A stretch of 64,000 bases of DNA from Planktothrix tepida PCC 9214 (GTDB lineage Bacteria; Cyanobacteriota; Cyanobacteriia; Cyanobacteriales; Microcoleaceae). The stretch lies in NCBI RefSeq assembly GCF_900009145.1, contig NZ_LN889813.1, forward strand, positions 385,900-449,899. Reading direction: 5' to 3'. Positions 18,454 through 27,643 of the stretch are shown here, one piece after another. Each line of letters starts with the position of its first letter. Position 1 is the stretch's first letter. Under the pieces are notes generated by a model. It worked only from the letters and a program-made list of their open reading frames with translations, ran no database searches and was not told the DNA's origin. The translations under genes and the position numbers were made by a program.

Positions 18454-18720
18454 TTAAAATTGAGCACGAATGGTAAAAGAATAATCGCCACCGGGTTCTA
18501 ATTGATAATCGCACTTTTCTAAAAATCGTCCCAAGGGTTCTTGAATTAAAGCTCGACCTTGGGACGGTTGAATCATGAGTCTTTTTGTGTGTCGAAATCG
18601 CCATTGAAATCGCCACTCATAATCCCCAGCACTGACTTCTCCTTCAAGAAGACCGAGTTGCCAAGATTGTCGCGTAATCCGAACATACGCGGTGGTTTCG
18701 GGTAAACGTTGAGAACTCAC
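18454..18720 (-). CDS. conserved cyanobacterial protein, DUF3146-like
   Basis: An 88-residue protein, beta-rich and without a signal peptide or membrane segment, matching small cyanobacterial DUF3146 proteins (PETTAYVRITRQSWQ, GRALIQEPLGRFLEKCDYQL, and a GGDYSFTIRAQF end). No function is known to me. It starts with GTG overlapping the last bases of pth (GTGA), so the two are translationally coupled. Its TAA stop lies inside the TTAAAA target duplication of the adjacent insertion sequence, so the protein end was preserved although the element landed at the stop codon. Confidence 0.75.
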   Translation of the reverse strand: MSSQRLPETTAYVRITRQSWQLGLLEGEVSAGDYEWRFQWRFRHTKRLMIQPSQGRALIQEPLGRFLEKCDYQLEPGGDYSFTIRAQF

Positions 18721-19358
18721 TCTGTACTATTAACGCTACGACTATTGTATAGACTCATCGCTTTTTCGACACCTTGACGCACACTTAAATCAATAGCTTC
18801 TCCAACCCATTGCAAGACTTGTTCCATGACCTGCATTTCTGTTGACGAAAATTTTCCCAGAACGTAGGAAACGGTTTCCCGTTCAGGAGTTCCAGAGATT
18901 GAATTGGGTTTACCAATTCCAATTCTTAACCGAGGAAAATGTTGTGTTCCTAAATGGGAAATTGTAGATTTCATCCCATTATGACCTCCTGCTGAACCGG
19001 ACAATCGCAGCCGTAACCGTCCCAAGGGTAAATCCATATCATCATAAATCACTAATACGGATTCTGGGGGAAGTTTATACCAATCAACAACAGCCCGAAT
19101 TGCCTGTCCTGACAAATTCATATAGGTCAGTGGCTTTAATAATCGGATTTTTTCTCCAGAGGACGTTACCCCTTCGCCGAATTTCCCTTTAAACTTGCGC
19201 TGTTCTGAAATAGAAATTCGCCAAGCGGTTGCTAAAGCATCAATCGCCTCAAAACCAATATTGTGTCGGGTTTTATCATATCGGGATTCAGGATTTCCTA
19301 AACCTACAATTAATTGAGGAACAATTAATGTTTTAGCAGGTGTTACCTCCATTGTCAT
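18717..19358 (-). CDS. pth: peptidyl-tRNA hydrolase
   Basis: Pth frees tRNA from peptidyl-tRNA that drops off stalled ribosomes. The sequence has the standard Pth pattern: LIVGLGNPESRYDKTRHNIGF with the catalytic histidine of RHN, KPLTYMNLSG, YDDMDLPLG with the catalytic aspartate, and GGHNGMKS. Length is about 210 residues, slightly longer than E. coli Pth (194) because of an N-terminal tail. ATGs at 19358 and 19352 and a GTG at 19373 are all possible starts; I prefer an ATG. The gene overlaps the DUF3146-like gene and is followed upstream, on the same strand, by tatA. Confidence 0.93.
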   Translation of the reverse strand: MTMEVTPAKTLIVPQLIVGLGNPESRYDKTRHNIGFEAIDALATAWRISISEQRKFKGKFGEGVTSSGEKIRLLKPLTYMNLSGQAIRAVVDWYKLPPESVLVIYDDMDLPLGRLRLRLSGSAGGHNGMKSTISHLGTQHFPRLRIGIGKPNSISGTPERETVSYVLGKFSSTEMQVMEQVLQWVGEAIDLSVRQGVEKAMSLYNSRSVNSTE

Positions 19359-19420
19359 AATCGTTAATATCACACAATAATATTCATCTTGAAGTATAAC
19401 CTGTTGGTTTAGGTTAAACT

Positions 19421-19681
19421 TTAATCAATAGAGTTAACTTGCTCCTCCTTTGGGCGAGTCGCGATTGTTGAGTTAGTTTCTGGCTTGATTTTAGCCGTTT
19501 CTTCTATTTGTTGAGCTTCCCGTTTAAATTCATTTTCAAATTCTTTGGAAGCTTGTTGAAACCCTTTGAGAGCTTTCCCTAAACTGCTGCCAATTTCAGG
19601 TAATTTTTTGGGGCCGAAAATTAATAGAGCCAGTACCAGAATCACCGCCATTTCTGGCAACCCAATTCCAAATATATTCAC
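19421..19681 (-). CDS. tatA: Sec-independent protein translocase subunit TatA/E
   Basis: An 86-residue TatA-type protein: a short N-terminal membrane helix (MAVILVLALLIFG), the hinge GPKKLPEIG and an amphipathic helix LGKALKGFQQASKEFENEF, then a polar tail. TatA oligomers form the pore that moves folded proteins across the thylakoid or plasma membrane with TatC, which is not in this window. The start motif MNIFGIGLPE is typical of cyanobacterial TatA. The gap to pth is about 60 bases. Confidence 0.92.
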   Translation of the reverse strand: MNIFGIGLPEMAVILVLALLIFGPKKLPEIGSSLGKALKGFQQASKEFENEFKREAQQIEETAKIKPETNSTIATRPKEEQVNSID

Positions 19682-19858
19682 AACAATAGTCTCCTATCTT
19701 CTTACCAATAATCATTATAAATAGAAAACCGTGAACTGTGTTTAACTTTCACGAAGTCCAGAGGAATAATGTACGGAGAGGATTCTCAATTCTTATACTT
19801 TAAACCGCTCTCCTAAATTACCCCTCACAGTTCACGATTGACCGGATTTGAAACTTGA

Positions 19859-20062
19859 TTAGCGGGTTAAATTAGCCCAGTTCACATCCACATTTTCAAG
19901 GAGGAGGGAGGAGTTATAAATCTGTAAAATAATTAACAGAAACACGAAAAACAGTCCCATAAACACTGCCATTACAGGAGTTGTACCCCAACCTGGAGCA
20001 ACTTTACCATACTCAGAATTTAAAGGTCTTAGTAAATCTCCTAACCAAGTCCGTTGTGCCAT
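19859..20062 (-). CDS. psbH: photosystem II protein PsbH
   Basis: A 67-residue Psb[21 protein letters not shown] followed by GWGTTPVM and one transmembrane helix ([18 protein letters not shown]). PsbH sits beside CP47 in photosystem II and stabilises the QB site and bicarbonate binding. The length and sequence are normal for cyanobacteria. It is divergent from psbN, separated by 231 bases that should contain both promoters; I saw no unambiguous -10/-35 pair. An 11-bp inverted repeat (CGTGAACTGTG about 19730-19740; CACAGTTCACG 19826-19836) lies in the gap towards tatA. Confidence 0.97.
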   Translation of the reverse strand: MAQRTWLGDLLRPLNSEYGKVAPGWGTTPVMAVFMGLFFVFLLIILQIYNSSLLLENVDVNWANLTR

Positions 20063-20293
20063 AGTTCACCTAAATTTTTTACGTCAACAAAATTTTATCT
20101 GGATTTTGGACACTCTCACCCCCTCCGGTTAGAGAAGGAATGGGAGGCTTAGGCTAATGTTACCCGATTTAGGGTATCCCCATTTCCGGTTCAACACGAT
20201 ATCCCGGCTCCAGCACCGAAATAATTGTTAAATTGTCTTAATTTTTATGAGTATTTTATTATAGAAGGACACGAATCACAAGGGATGAATCTC

Positions 20294-20425
20294 ATGGAAC
20301 CTGCAATAGCTCTTAACATAGGCATCGCTGCGGTTGTTATCGCCCTGACGGGATATGCGATCTATACAGCTTTTGGCCCTGCTTCTAATGATCTGCGCGA
20401 CCCTTTTGAAGAACACGAAGATTAA
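20294..20425 (+). CDS. psbN: photosystem II assembly protein PsbN
   Basis: A 43-residue PsbN: MEPAIALNIGIAAVVIALTG, a single membrane helix, then YAIYTAFGPASNDLRDPFEE. PsbN is not a stable photosystem II subunit but helps assembly of the reaction centre. The start at ATG 20294 gives the standard length; an upstream in-frame start at 20225 would add 23 residues unlike the family. It lies head to head with psbH, the usual opposite-strand arrangement in cyanobacteria and plastids. Confidence 0.96.
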   Translation: MEPAIALNIGIAAVVIALTGYAIYTAFGPASNDLRDPFEEHED

Positions 20426-20521
20426 AATCTGGTCTGTGGAACAGGCATCTTGCCTGTTCATTCAATCGTCATTGTGTTTCTAAGGTAAAATATAGAGTTT
20501 GGCAAAATAAATACGACCATT

Positions 20522-21622
20522 ATGGGCAACACATTTGGGCATTTGTTTCGGATTACGACCTTTGGGGAATCTCACGGTGGGGCGGTGGGAGTTGTTATTG
20601 ATGGTTGCCCTCCCCGATTAAAAATTGATATTAGCGATATTCAGGCGGAACTCGATCGCCGTCGCCCCGGACAAAGTAAAATTACCACTCCTCGCAAAGA
20701 AACCGATACCTGTGACATTCTCAGCGGCGTGTTTGAGGGGCAAACCTTGGGAACACCGATTATGATTATGGTGCGAAACCAAGATACTCGCCCCCAAGAT
20801 TATAGTGATATGGCTATCAAATATCGCCCTTCCCATGCGGATGCTACTTATGATGCTAAATACGGGATTCGCAATTGGCAAGGCGGTGGACGCTCTTCAG
20901 CACGAGAAACCATTGGTCGGGTAGCGGCAGGGGCGATCGCTAAAAAAATTCTCAAACAATTCGCTGGGGTAGAAATTGTTGGCTATGTTAAACGGATTCA
21001 AAATTTAGAAGCAATTATTGATCCCAATACCGTTACGTTAGAACAAGTTGAAAGCAATATTGTCCGTTGTCCCGATGGCGATTGTGCCGAGAAAATGATA
21101 GAACGGATTGAACAAGTTCGGGATCAAGGAGATTCCATTGGTGGCGTAGTGGAATGTGTTGCCAGAAACGTACCGACAGGGCTTGGATCTCCGGTATTTG
21201 ATAAACTAGAAGCAGATCTCGCTAAAGGAGTCCTGTCTTTACCCGCCAGTAAAGGATTTGAAATTGGCTCCGGCTTTGCAGGAACGCTCCTGACTGGGAG
21301 TGAGCATAATGATGAATTTTATCGTGATCCGACAGGGACTATCCGAACAGTAACTAATCGTTCTGGTGGTATTCAGGGTGGCATTTCCAATGGAGAAAAC
21401 ATTATTATCCGAGTAGCTTTTAAGCCAACTGCTACAATTCGGAAAGAGCAGCGTACCGTCACCCACGAGGGAGAAGAAACGCTGTTAGCAGCGAAAGGAC
21501 GGCATGATCCTTGTGTTTTACCCAGGGCAGTGCCAATGGTAGAAGCGATGGTTGCCTTAGTCCTGTGTGATCATTTGCTGCGTCATCATGGTCAGTGTGG
21601 AACTTTGAAACCTGAAGAATAA
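20522..21622 (+). CDS. aroC: chorismate synthase
   Basis: Chorismate synthase converts 5-enolpyruvylshikimate-3-phosphate to chorismate with reduced FMN, the last common step to aromatic amino acids, quinones and folate. The 366 residues carry all three signatures: [19 protein letters not shown] at the N-terminus, the [18 protein letters not shown] region near residue 120-140 and a C-terminal [17 protein letters not shown]. The length is normal. The ATG at 20522 directly begins the conserved sequence. The next gene starts four bases after the stop, so the two probably share a message. Confidence 0.97.
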   Translation: MGNTFGHLFRITTFGESHGGAVGVVIDGCPPRLKIDISDIQAELDRRRPGQSKITTPRKETDTCDILSGVFEGQTLGTPIMIMVRNQDTRPQDYSDMAIKYRPSHADATYDAKYGIRNWQGGGRSSARETIGRVAAGAIAKKILKQFAGVEIVGYVKRIQNLEAIIDPNTVTLEQVESNIVRCPDGDCAEKMIERIEQVRDQGDSIGGVVECVARNVPTGLGSPVFDKLEADLAKGVLSLPASKGFEIGSGFAGTLLTGSEHNDEFYRDPTGTIRTVTNRSGGIQGGISNGENIIIRVAFKPTATIRKEQRTVTHEGEETLLAAKGRHDPCVLPRAVPMVEAMVALVLCDHLLRHHGQCGTLKPEE

Positions 21623-21625
21623 CAA

Positions 21626-22537
21626 ATGGAAACCAGCCTATCGTCTGTTGGGCTCAGCCCTCAAAATTATCCTAACGTCTTTGATTCCTCCAAGAACCCT
21701 GAAGATTTTGTGATCCAGTTTTGGGGGGTTCGCGGTAGTATTCCCACCCCTGGAAAAGAAACCATTCGGTATGGAGGCAATACATCCTGTTTAGAAATGC
21801 GAGTCGCAGGTAAACGCTTAATTTTTGATGGCGGAACTGGCTTACGAGTTTTAGGGGATGAGTTAATGCGAGAAATCCCTGTAGAAGCGTATATGTTTTT
21901 TACCCATTATCATTGGGATCATATCCAAGGATTTCCTCTATTTACTCCGGCATTTATGCAGGGAAACTGTTTTCATATTTATGGGGCTATTCCACCGGAT
22001 GGGGACTCGATGAAACAACATTTCATTGAACGGATTTTACATCCTAATTCTCCGGTTCCCCTCAAAGGCATTCAAGCTGACTTAAGATTTTATACCCTGA
22101 AGCCGGGGGATTCGATGATGTTGGATGATATTTTAATTGAAACGGGACAATTGAATCATCCTAATACCGCAATGGGTTATCGCATCACCTGGAATGGACG
22201 CACGGCGGTTTATTGTTCCGATACTGAACACCTCCCCGATGGTTTGGATGAAAATGTGTTAAATCTGTCTCAGGATGCTGATGTTTTGATCTACGATGCC
22301 ATGTATAGCGATGAGGAGTATCATAATCCTAAATCTCCGAAAATCGGTTGGGGTCATTCCACTTGGCAAGAAGCTGTAAAAATGGCACAAGCGGCTGGGG
22401 TGAAGCGAGTCGTGATTTTCCATCATGATCCCTCCCACACCGATGACTTTCTCGATCAAATCGAACAGGAAGTCCAAGCTGTATTTCCCAAAGCCATTAT
22501 GGCACGGGAAGGGTTAGTTGTTCCCGTTGGGTTTTAG
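21626..22537 (+). CDS. metallo-beta-lactamase-fold hydrolase
   Basis: A 303-residue protein with the metal motif THYHWDHIQG near residue 95, IQFWGVRGSIPTPG and GGNTSC ahead of it, HPNTAMGYR and CSDTEH for the later ligands, and IFHHDPSHTDD near the end. The FWGVRGSIP start is typical of a subgroup related to RNase Z and phosphodiesterases that is often linked to cyclic-nucleotide or signalling genes. The N-terminal 25 residues are extra. The substrate is unknown. It is coupled to aroC by a four-base gap, a link that may reflect only transcription. Confidence 0.85.
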   Translation: METSLSSVGLSPQNYPNVFDSSKNPEDFVIQFWGVRGSIPTPGKETIRYGGNTSCLEMRVAGKRLIFDGGTGLRVLGDELMREIPVEAYMFFTHYHWDHIQGFPLFTPAFMQGNCFHIYGAIPPDGDSMKQHFIERILHPNSPVPLKGIQADLRFYTLKPGDSMMLDDILIETGQLNHPNTAMGYRITWNGRTAVYCSDTEHLPDGLDENVLNLSQDADVLIYDAMYSDEEYHNPKSPKIGWGHSTWQEAVKMAQAAGVKRVVIFHHDPSHTDDFLDQIEQEVQAVFPKAIMAREGLVVPVGF

Positions 22538-22619
22538 AGAACCCTAACAGGTCTAGGGACAATAACCAGAGTATTATCAGTAGGTAAATTTAGAACCCAT
22601 TGGACGGTGCAGATTATAG

Positions 22620-23168
22620 ATGAAATTAGCACTGAAGCGAGCGCTTATAGCATTGATGATTGGGATATCCACTCTGAGTCTTCCCTTAAATGCGATCGCT
22701 GTAGAATTTGACCAGAAGGAAGTTGATCAGGAACGATTTGTGGCAATTGCTGTCCCTCGTGCCTTTGGACATACCTTAGTGGTTGTCGAACAAGTCTCAG
22801 ATAGTCGCCCTTGTTGGAGTGAAAGTGGCTCTCAGCCTATTATTGTTGATCCGTTACTGCTCAATTTTGATTTTACAGGCATTTGTGGACGCGCAACGGA
22901 TAGCAATGGTTATTCAGTCAGAATGGCGGGAAAAGATTTAGCTTTATCCCACGCCCTGAGTGTTCAAAGTACACCCAATGATATTTTGTTAGTTGCTCAG
23001 TCCCGTGCAGATGTATACGCCCCACCGATTATTATTGGTAGAACCTATGGATTTACGAATGGTTTTGCCAAAATTATTTTAGAACCGGGTTGGCGCTTAA
23101 CCAAACGAGTTTATCAAGGAAAAACTTTAGGTCATATTTATTTTACAAACGATTCTCCGGCTTTTTAA
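22620..23168 (+). CDS. exported DUF3747-type protein
   Basis: A 182-residue protein with an N-terminal signal peptide (RALIALMIGISTLSLPLNAIA, cleavage near AIAVEF). The mature part has ERFVAIAVPRAFG, CWSESGSQPIIVDPLLLNFDFTG and CGRATDSNGYSVR, a pattern I associate with the cyanobacteria-specific DUF3747 family. Two cysteines could form a disulfide in the periplasm or outside the cell. No enzyme motif is seen. The ATG is at 22620 with no strong ribosome site. Confidence 0.7.
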   Translation: MKLALKRALIALMIGISTLSLPLNAIAVEFDQKEVDQERFVAIAVPRAFGHTLVVVEQVSDSRPCWSESGSQPIIVDPLLLNFDFTGICGRATDSNGYSVRMAGKDLALSHALSVQSTPNDILLVAQSRADVYAPPIIIGRTYGFTNGFAKIILEPGWRLTKRVYQGKTLGHIYFTNDSPAF

Positions 23169-23212
23169 AGCGTGCATTAAACTTAAATCATGTTAACACT
23201 CTCGTTAAAATT

Positions 23213-23956
23213 ATGGTGACAACTCAGGAACAAATTATTACTCCTATTATTACTTGGGAAAAGTTACCCGATGATTTTATATTAGAAGAAGAACCTGTGG
23301 AAAATACGGCTCAACCTTTAATTGCGGGTGCGTTGCGCGAAAGTTTAGAATTAGCAGGGTTAATTCAACCGGAAATGCTAATTGCTTCTAATTTTGGGTT
23401 ATGTGCAACAATGAATGGGGAATTAGTAATTAAAGCCCCAGATTGGGTGTATATAAAACAAGTAAAATCCATTGAACCGGAAACAACACGAAAAAGTTAT
23501 ACGCCGAATTTGCAAGGGGATATTCCCAGTATTGTTATTGAATTTTTATCGGAAACTGAAGGGGGAGAATATTCGGTTAAACGTAGTTATCCGCCGGGGA
23601 AATGGTATTTTTATGAACAAATTTTGCAAGTTCCGATTTATGCTATTTTTGAACCGATAACGGGACAATTAGAAGTTCATTCTTTACAAAATAGCCGTTA
23701 TGAATTGGATAAAATCAATGAGAATAACTGTTATTGGATTGAAGATTTAAAGCTATTTTTAGGGGTTTGGCAAGGGGAAAAAGAGCAACGGAATGGGTAT
23801 TGGTTGCGCTGGTGGGATGAAGCAGGAAATATACTTCCTTGGGGGGTAGAAAAGGTTGAACAAGAACGTCAACGAGCGGAACAGGAGCGTCAACGGGCAG
23901 AAAAATTAGCTGAATTTTTGCGATCGCAGGGAATTAATCCTGATGAAATTTGTTAA
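23213..23956 (+). CDS. Uma2-family (DUF820) putative endonuclease
   Basis: A 247-residue Uma2/DUF820 protein with a PD-(D/E)XK-like fold: APDWVYIK near residue 78 supplies the aspartate and PSIVIEFLSE near 105 the acidic strand, but the lysine expected after it is not obvious. An N-terminal ITWEKLPDDF and a C-terminal charged coiled coil with two copies of ERQRAEQ/ERQRAEK are typical of the many-copy cyanobacterial family. Its biological role is unsettled. I place the start at ATG 23213; the longer frame from 23090 would overlap the previous gene. Confidence 0.8.
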   Translation: MVTTQEQIITPIITWEKLPDDFILEEEPVENTAQPLIAGALRESLELAGLIQPEMLIASNFGLCATMNGELVIKAPDWVYIKQVKSIEPETTRKSYTPNLQGDIPSIVIEFLSETEGGEYSVKRSYPPGKWYFYEQILQVPIYAIFEPITGQLEVHSLQNSRYELDKINENNCYWIEDLKLFLGVWQGEKEQRNGYWLRWWDEAGNILPWGVEKVEQERQRAEQERQRAEKLAEFLRSQGINPDEIC

Positions 23957-23962
23957 GGAATC

Positions 23963-23995
23963 AAAAACCCGGTTTCTTGAAGAAACCGGGTTTTT
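23963..23995. terminator. bidirectional intrinsic terminator
   Basis: AAAAACCCGGTTTC and GAAACCGGGTTTTT form a perfect 14-bp stem with a five-base loop. Because the A-run and T-run are part of the stem, it can end transcription of the Uma2 gene from the left and of nadA from the right, the two genes that converge here. Confidence 0.92.
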
Positions 23996-24004
23996 GGGAA
24001 ACAA

Positions 24005-24979
24005 CTATTTACTCATTTCTAACATTCGTTGAATCGGACGTAAAGCTGCAATGCGAATCTCTTCAGGAAGGGTAATTTCTGGGGAACGATTTTTCATGGA
24101 TAAATACAATTTTTCCAACGTATTTAACCTCATGTGGGGGCATTCATTACAGGCACAACTATTCATTGGAGGGGCTGGAATAAAGGATTTACCTGGGGTT
24201 TCCTTCTCCATTTGATGAATAATTCCCGGTTCAGTAACAACAATAAAACTCAACTTAGGACTTTTCTGAGCATAGTTTAATAATGCCGTTGTTGAGCCAA
24301 TATAATCCGCATGACGCAAAATCGGCGGTTCACATTCAGGATGAGCAATAATTTCCGCTTCAGGATGTTCTATTTTCAATTGAACTAACTTCTTCTCAGA
24401 GAAGTTTTCATGCACCAAACAAGCCCCTTGCCATAATACCAAATCCCGTCCCGTTTCTGCCATTACATATCGCCCTAAATTACGATCTGGAGCAAAAATA
24501 ATCGGTTGATCTTCGGGAATTTGCCGCACAATATTCACCGCATTAGAACTGGTGCAAATAATATCACTCATGGCTTTAATTTCAGCCGTGCAGTTAATAT
24601 AAGACACCACAATATGATCAGGATATTGAGCTTTAAATTTAGCAAAGGCATCCGGTAGACAACTTTCAGCTAAAGAACAGCCCGCATTTAAGTCGGGTAA
24701 CAACACTAATTTATCAGGATTCAAAATTTTGGCGGTTTCTGCCATAAAATGAACCCCTGCAAACACAATCACATCTGCATTAGTTTGAGCCGCTTGACGA
24801 GATAAGCCCAAAGAATCTCCAATATAATCAGCAATATCTTGAATATCAGGATCTTGATAATAATGCGCTAAAATAACGGCATTCAACTCTTTTTTGAGGG
24901 ATTGAATCGCTGCAAATAAATCAGTCGGTAAATCTGCAACCGTCGAACCATTTTGTCGGGGAAGTGTGGATGTAAACAC
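24005..24979 (-). CDS. nadA: quinolinate synthase A
   Basis: NadA makes quinolinate from iminoaspartate and dihydroxyacetone phosphate, the second step of NAD synthesis from aspartate. The 324-residue protein has the N-terminal [21 protein letters not shown], and the three cysteines expected to hold the 4Fe-4S cluster in [16 protein letters not shown] and the C-terminal CACNECPHM region. Other landmarks are HPEC and GSTTALL. The C-terminus ends near the terminator that separates it from the Uma2 gene. The start at ATG 24977-24979 gives a normal length. Confidence 0.95.
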   Translation of the reverse strand: MFTSTLPRQNGSTVADLPTDLFAAIQSLKKELNAVILAHYYQDPDIQDIADYIGDSLGLSRQAAQTNADVIVFAGVHFMAETAKILNPDKLVLLPDLNAGCSLAESCLPDAFAKFKAQYPDHIVVSYINCTAEIKAMSDIICTSSNAVNIVRQIPEDQPIIFAPDRNLGRYVMAETGRDLVLWQGACLVHENFSEKKLVQLKIEHPEAEIIAHPECEPPILRHADYIGSTTALLNYAQKSPKLSFIVVTEPGIIHQMEKETPGKSFIPAPPMNSCACNECPHMRLNTLEKLYLSMKNRSPEITLPEEIRIAALRPIQRMLEMSK

Positions 24980-25074
24980 AGTGCAAACCTTCTAGGAACC
25001 GTGAACCATTTTGAATTGTAGCTCCTAATTATAGTTGAATTCACCAAAAATGGGGATTCACGGTGAGCAAATAA

Positions 25075-26040
25075 TTGCTTATCCTAGATCAGAGAACCTT
25101 TGAAACCATAAGCGTTGTGAATACCAAACCCATTAAAATTGCTGTTGTCGGGGATGTTCATGATCAGTGGGAAAACGATGATGCCCTGGCTTTGAAGTCT
25201 TTAGAGGTTGATTTAGTGCTATTGGTTGGGGATTTTGGCAATGAAGCGGTGGAGCTTGTCAGAACCATCGCTGAGTTAGATATTCCCAAAGCGGCGGTCT
25301 TTGGCAACCATGACGCCTGGTATACCGCAACGGAATGGGGTCGGAAAAAATGCCCCTATAATCGTCAAACGGAAGATTGGGTGCAAGAACAACTGGATAT
25401 TATGGGGGAAGATCATGTCGGTTACGGAAAACGGGACTTTCCCCAGTTGCAGTTAACCGTTGTGGGTGGTCGTCCCTTTAGTTGGGGTGGCCCGGAATGG
25501 AAATATAGTGATTTTTACGAAGAACGATTTGGGGTGAATAATTTTGCAACCTCTGCCCAGCGCATGATTAAAGCGGTACAATCGGCTCGTTTTGAGCGGA
25601 TTCTGTTTTTAGGTCACAACGGCCCTACAGGTCTAGGAGAGGCAGCAGAAGCCCCCTGTGGCAAAGATTGGAACCCCCTAGGAGGAGATTATGGTGATCC
25701 TGATTTTGCCGAGGCGATCGCTCAAGCCCGAACATTCGGTAAAACCATTCCCCTGGTTGCTTTTGGTCATATGCACCATACCCTCCGTCATACCAAGACC
25801 CGTCTCCGTCAACGGTTAGTGACTAGCTCTGAAGGAACAGTTTATCTCAATGCAGCTTGCGTGAGTCGGATTCGAGAAACACCCCAAGGACAACAACGGA
25901 ATTTTTCCCTTGTGACCTTAGACTCCGAACAAGTCTCGGAAGTATCCTTAGTTTGGGTCGGTGAGGATTTTCAGGTGGTTGAGACGGAATTACTTTATTC
26001 TTCTACTGCACTCTTGGCACAATCTGCGTTTATGCTATAA
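25075..26040 (+). CDS. calcineurin-like metallophosphoesterase (TIGR04168-type)
   Basis: A protein of up to 321 residues. It carries the metallophosphoesterase motifs VVGDVHDQW, LLVGDFGNE, FGNHDAWY and GHMHHTLRH, so both metal sites look complete. Long GGRPFSWGGPEWKY and HNGPTGLGEAAEAPCG stretches point to a family confined to cyanobacteria and plants. The substrate is unknown. The start is unsure: TTG at 25075 gives an unconserved leader, while GTG at 25117 begins close to the conserved IKIAVVGDVHD; neither has a good ribosome site. Confidence 0.82.
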   Translation: MLILDQRTFETISVVNTKPIKIAVVGDVHDQWENDDALALKSLEVDLVLLVGDFGNEAVELVRTIAELDIPKAAVFGNHDAWYTATEWGRKKCPYNRQTEDWVQEQLDIMGEDHVGYGKRDFPQLQLTVVGGRPFSWGGPEWKYSDFYEERFGVNNFATSAQRMIKAVQSARFERILFLGHNGPTGLGEAAEAPCGKDWNPLGGDYGDPDFAEAIAQARTFGKTIPLVAFGHMHHTLRHTKTRLRQRLVTSSEGTVYLNAACVSRIRETPQGQQRNFSLVTLDSEQVSEVSLVWVGEDFQVVETELLYSSTALLAQSAFML

Positions 26041-26068
26041 TTCCTATTTAGCTCATGAATGAGCAATT

Positions 26069-26153
26069 GGAGAGGTGGCAGAGTGGTCGATCGCGCCTGA
26101 CTTGAAATCAGGTGAACTGAAAGGTTCCGTGGGTTCAAATCCCACCCTCTCCG
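26069..26153 (+). tRNA. tRNA-Ser (UGA)
   Basis: An 85-base tRNA with acceptor GGAGAGG pairing CCTCTCC and discriminator G, D arm GGCAGAGTGGTCGATCGCGCC, anticodon stem CCTGA/TCAGG around loop CTTGAAA (anticodon TGA), a long class II variable arm (TGAACTGAAAGGTTCC) and T arm GTGGG-TTCAAAT-CCCAC. The long variable arm and anticodon identify serine. No encoded CCA is present. Confidence 0.97.
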
Positions 26154-26287
26154 TTATTTTAGAGTGCTTTCGGGCAGGTTTTTCACTCCACATAACCTTT
26201 CAGTTACCCTGATCATCACTCAACTCTTCACCGCGTAAGTCCTGTTCTTTTTAGAACAAACCCCTATAAAATCCGTTTCATTGCCCA

Positions 26288-26776
26288 TTACATCCCCGGC
26301 ATCCCTGAATGTCCGCCTAATAGGGAAGGACTGAGCATTCCAAAAATCATGGCAATATGGGCAACAACCAGAAAAACAGCAACAAAGGTGGCGTGAAGTT
26401 TGAGTTTGGATTCTTCACTTTTATGTTTACCAATTAAGTCTAATTCTAAAAGACTAATTCCTAATAAAGGCACAACTCCTAATAAATAAAATCCTACGGC
26501 AATCACATCAATAATGGTTCTCCATTGTCCCGCCATTGTGATGGGAATAACCGCTTTAAAAAATAGATGTAAAAAGATGATTAAAAAGTAAAATCCTGCT
26601 AAAATACCGGCGAATTTATTAATTATTCTGACTGTTCCTTTTAAATTCCGAGTAAATAAAATATACAGTTCAGATACTGCAATTGTTTCTGCTAAAATCA
26701 CAGGCACAGCCATAAAAATCAACAAATTCCAAGGCTGGTTAGTGGCGAGAAGCTCCATATAATGAGTCATATCCAT
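26288..26776 (-). CDS. small multi-pass membrane protein, DUF6803-like
   Basis: A 162-residue protein with four or five membrane helices (for example NLLIFMAVPVILAETIAV, FAGILAGFYFLIIFLHLFF and LHATFVAVFLVVAHIAMIFG) and a histidine-methionine-rich C-terminus GGHSGMPGM that could bind a metal. The N-terminal MTHYMELLATNQPWNLLIFM resembles bacterial DUF6803 proteins. The function is unknown. It stands alone between tRNA-Ser and a long gap. Confidence 0.65.
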   Translation of the reverse strand: MDMTHYMELLATNQPWNLLIFMAVPVILAETIAVSELYILFTRNLKGTVRIINKFAGILAGFYFLIIFLHLFFKAVIPITMAGQWRTIIDVIAVGFYLLGVVPLLGISLLELDLIGKHKSEESKLKLHATFVAVFLVVAHIAMIFGMLSPSLLGGHSGMPGM

Positions 26777-27212
26777 GGGACTTTTCCTCTGTTTTTATAA
26801 TTAATAATAGTCAATTTTTTGTGATCTTAGCATTAAAAAAATATTAACTCTGCCTCTGCGCTCAGATTCAAGCAAGTCAGGAGAATACTGGCTTTACAGC
26901 ACTTTCTTCCTGAGACATCTTGATGCTACGACCTCAAAGATAAGTTAAGGATTAACGAAATACAGGGCGGAGTTTGTAGAAGTTATTCAGGTTATGATTA
27001 CTTTTATTTATCGTTTTAACAATTAAGAATATTTGCTTTTATTATTCCATCAACGTACATTAAAAGTCATCAGTTTAAACCCAACTTACAAAGAACTCTT
27101 GCGAGGTACAACATGAATTCTACTTCATTCACAGCATCACTCTTCCGAAATTAAACAAATGAGTTAAGTCTCACAATTAAAAACTCAAAGTTTATAAGCG
27201 TAAGTAAAAAAG
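26777..27212. other. 436-base gap without a gene
   Basis: This stretch separates divergent genes and must hold the promoters of both. I found no ORF of convincing content, no tRNA, no terminator and no repeat. Confidence 0.5.
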
Positions 27213-27542
27213 ATGAAAGTTTTCCCGATGCCTCTTGTTGTCTTATTAATCGGAATCAACTTGATTATTTCTTTCCCTGCTTTAGCAGAAGATTCCCCCT
27301 CTGTCATCGGTAGTTCTGAGGCTTTGGAAGTCGGTCAAAAAGTAATTTGGCTATACAAAGTTCGTGCAGATTCTACTGACATTCATAAAATTCCGGCTGA
27401 AGTTGTCAAGTTAGGCTCCAAGCAAGTCCAAATTAAGTTTCGTAAAAATAGCAACAAATTTATCAATCGCTGGGTGAATCGAAATCGGATTGAGAGTTTC
27501 CCTTCTGTTCAAAATCCAGACCCTGACAAAAATACGGATTAG
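27213..27542 (+). CDS. small exported protein, unknown
   Basis: A 109-residue protein with a signal peptide (MPLVVLLIGINLIISFPALA, cleavage after ALA), leaving about 85 residues in the periplasm. The mature part has a compact beta-type look: VGQKVIWLYKVRADS, IPAEVVKLGSKQVQIKFRK and FINRWVNRNRIES. No family or catalytic motif is recognised. The next gene, 101 bases downstream in the same direction, is also an exported protein, so the two may be expressed together. Confidence 0.65.
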   Translation: MKVFPMPLVVLLIGINLIISFPALAEDSPSVIGSSEALEVGQKVIWLYKVRADSTDIHKIPAEVVKLGSKQVQIKFRKNSNKFINRWVNRNRIESFPSVQNPDPDKNTD

Positions 27543-27643
27543 GAAAAATCCTCCCCTTTCATCAATTAAATTGATTAAAACAACAAACAAAACTATTTGC
27601 TTTTATTGAAGCACTTTGTTTAAAGTAAAGTTCGAGGAAACAA

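Noticed and set aside
20101..20200. GACACTCTCACC string upstream of psbH like the one near 59880
   Set aside because: Only the short string is shared; no hairpin or other transposon-end feature follows it here.
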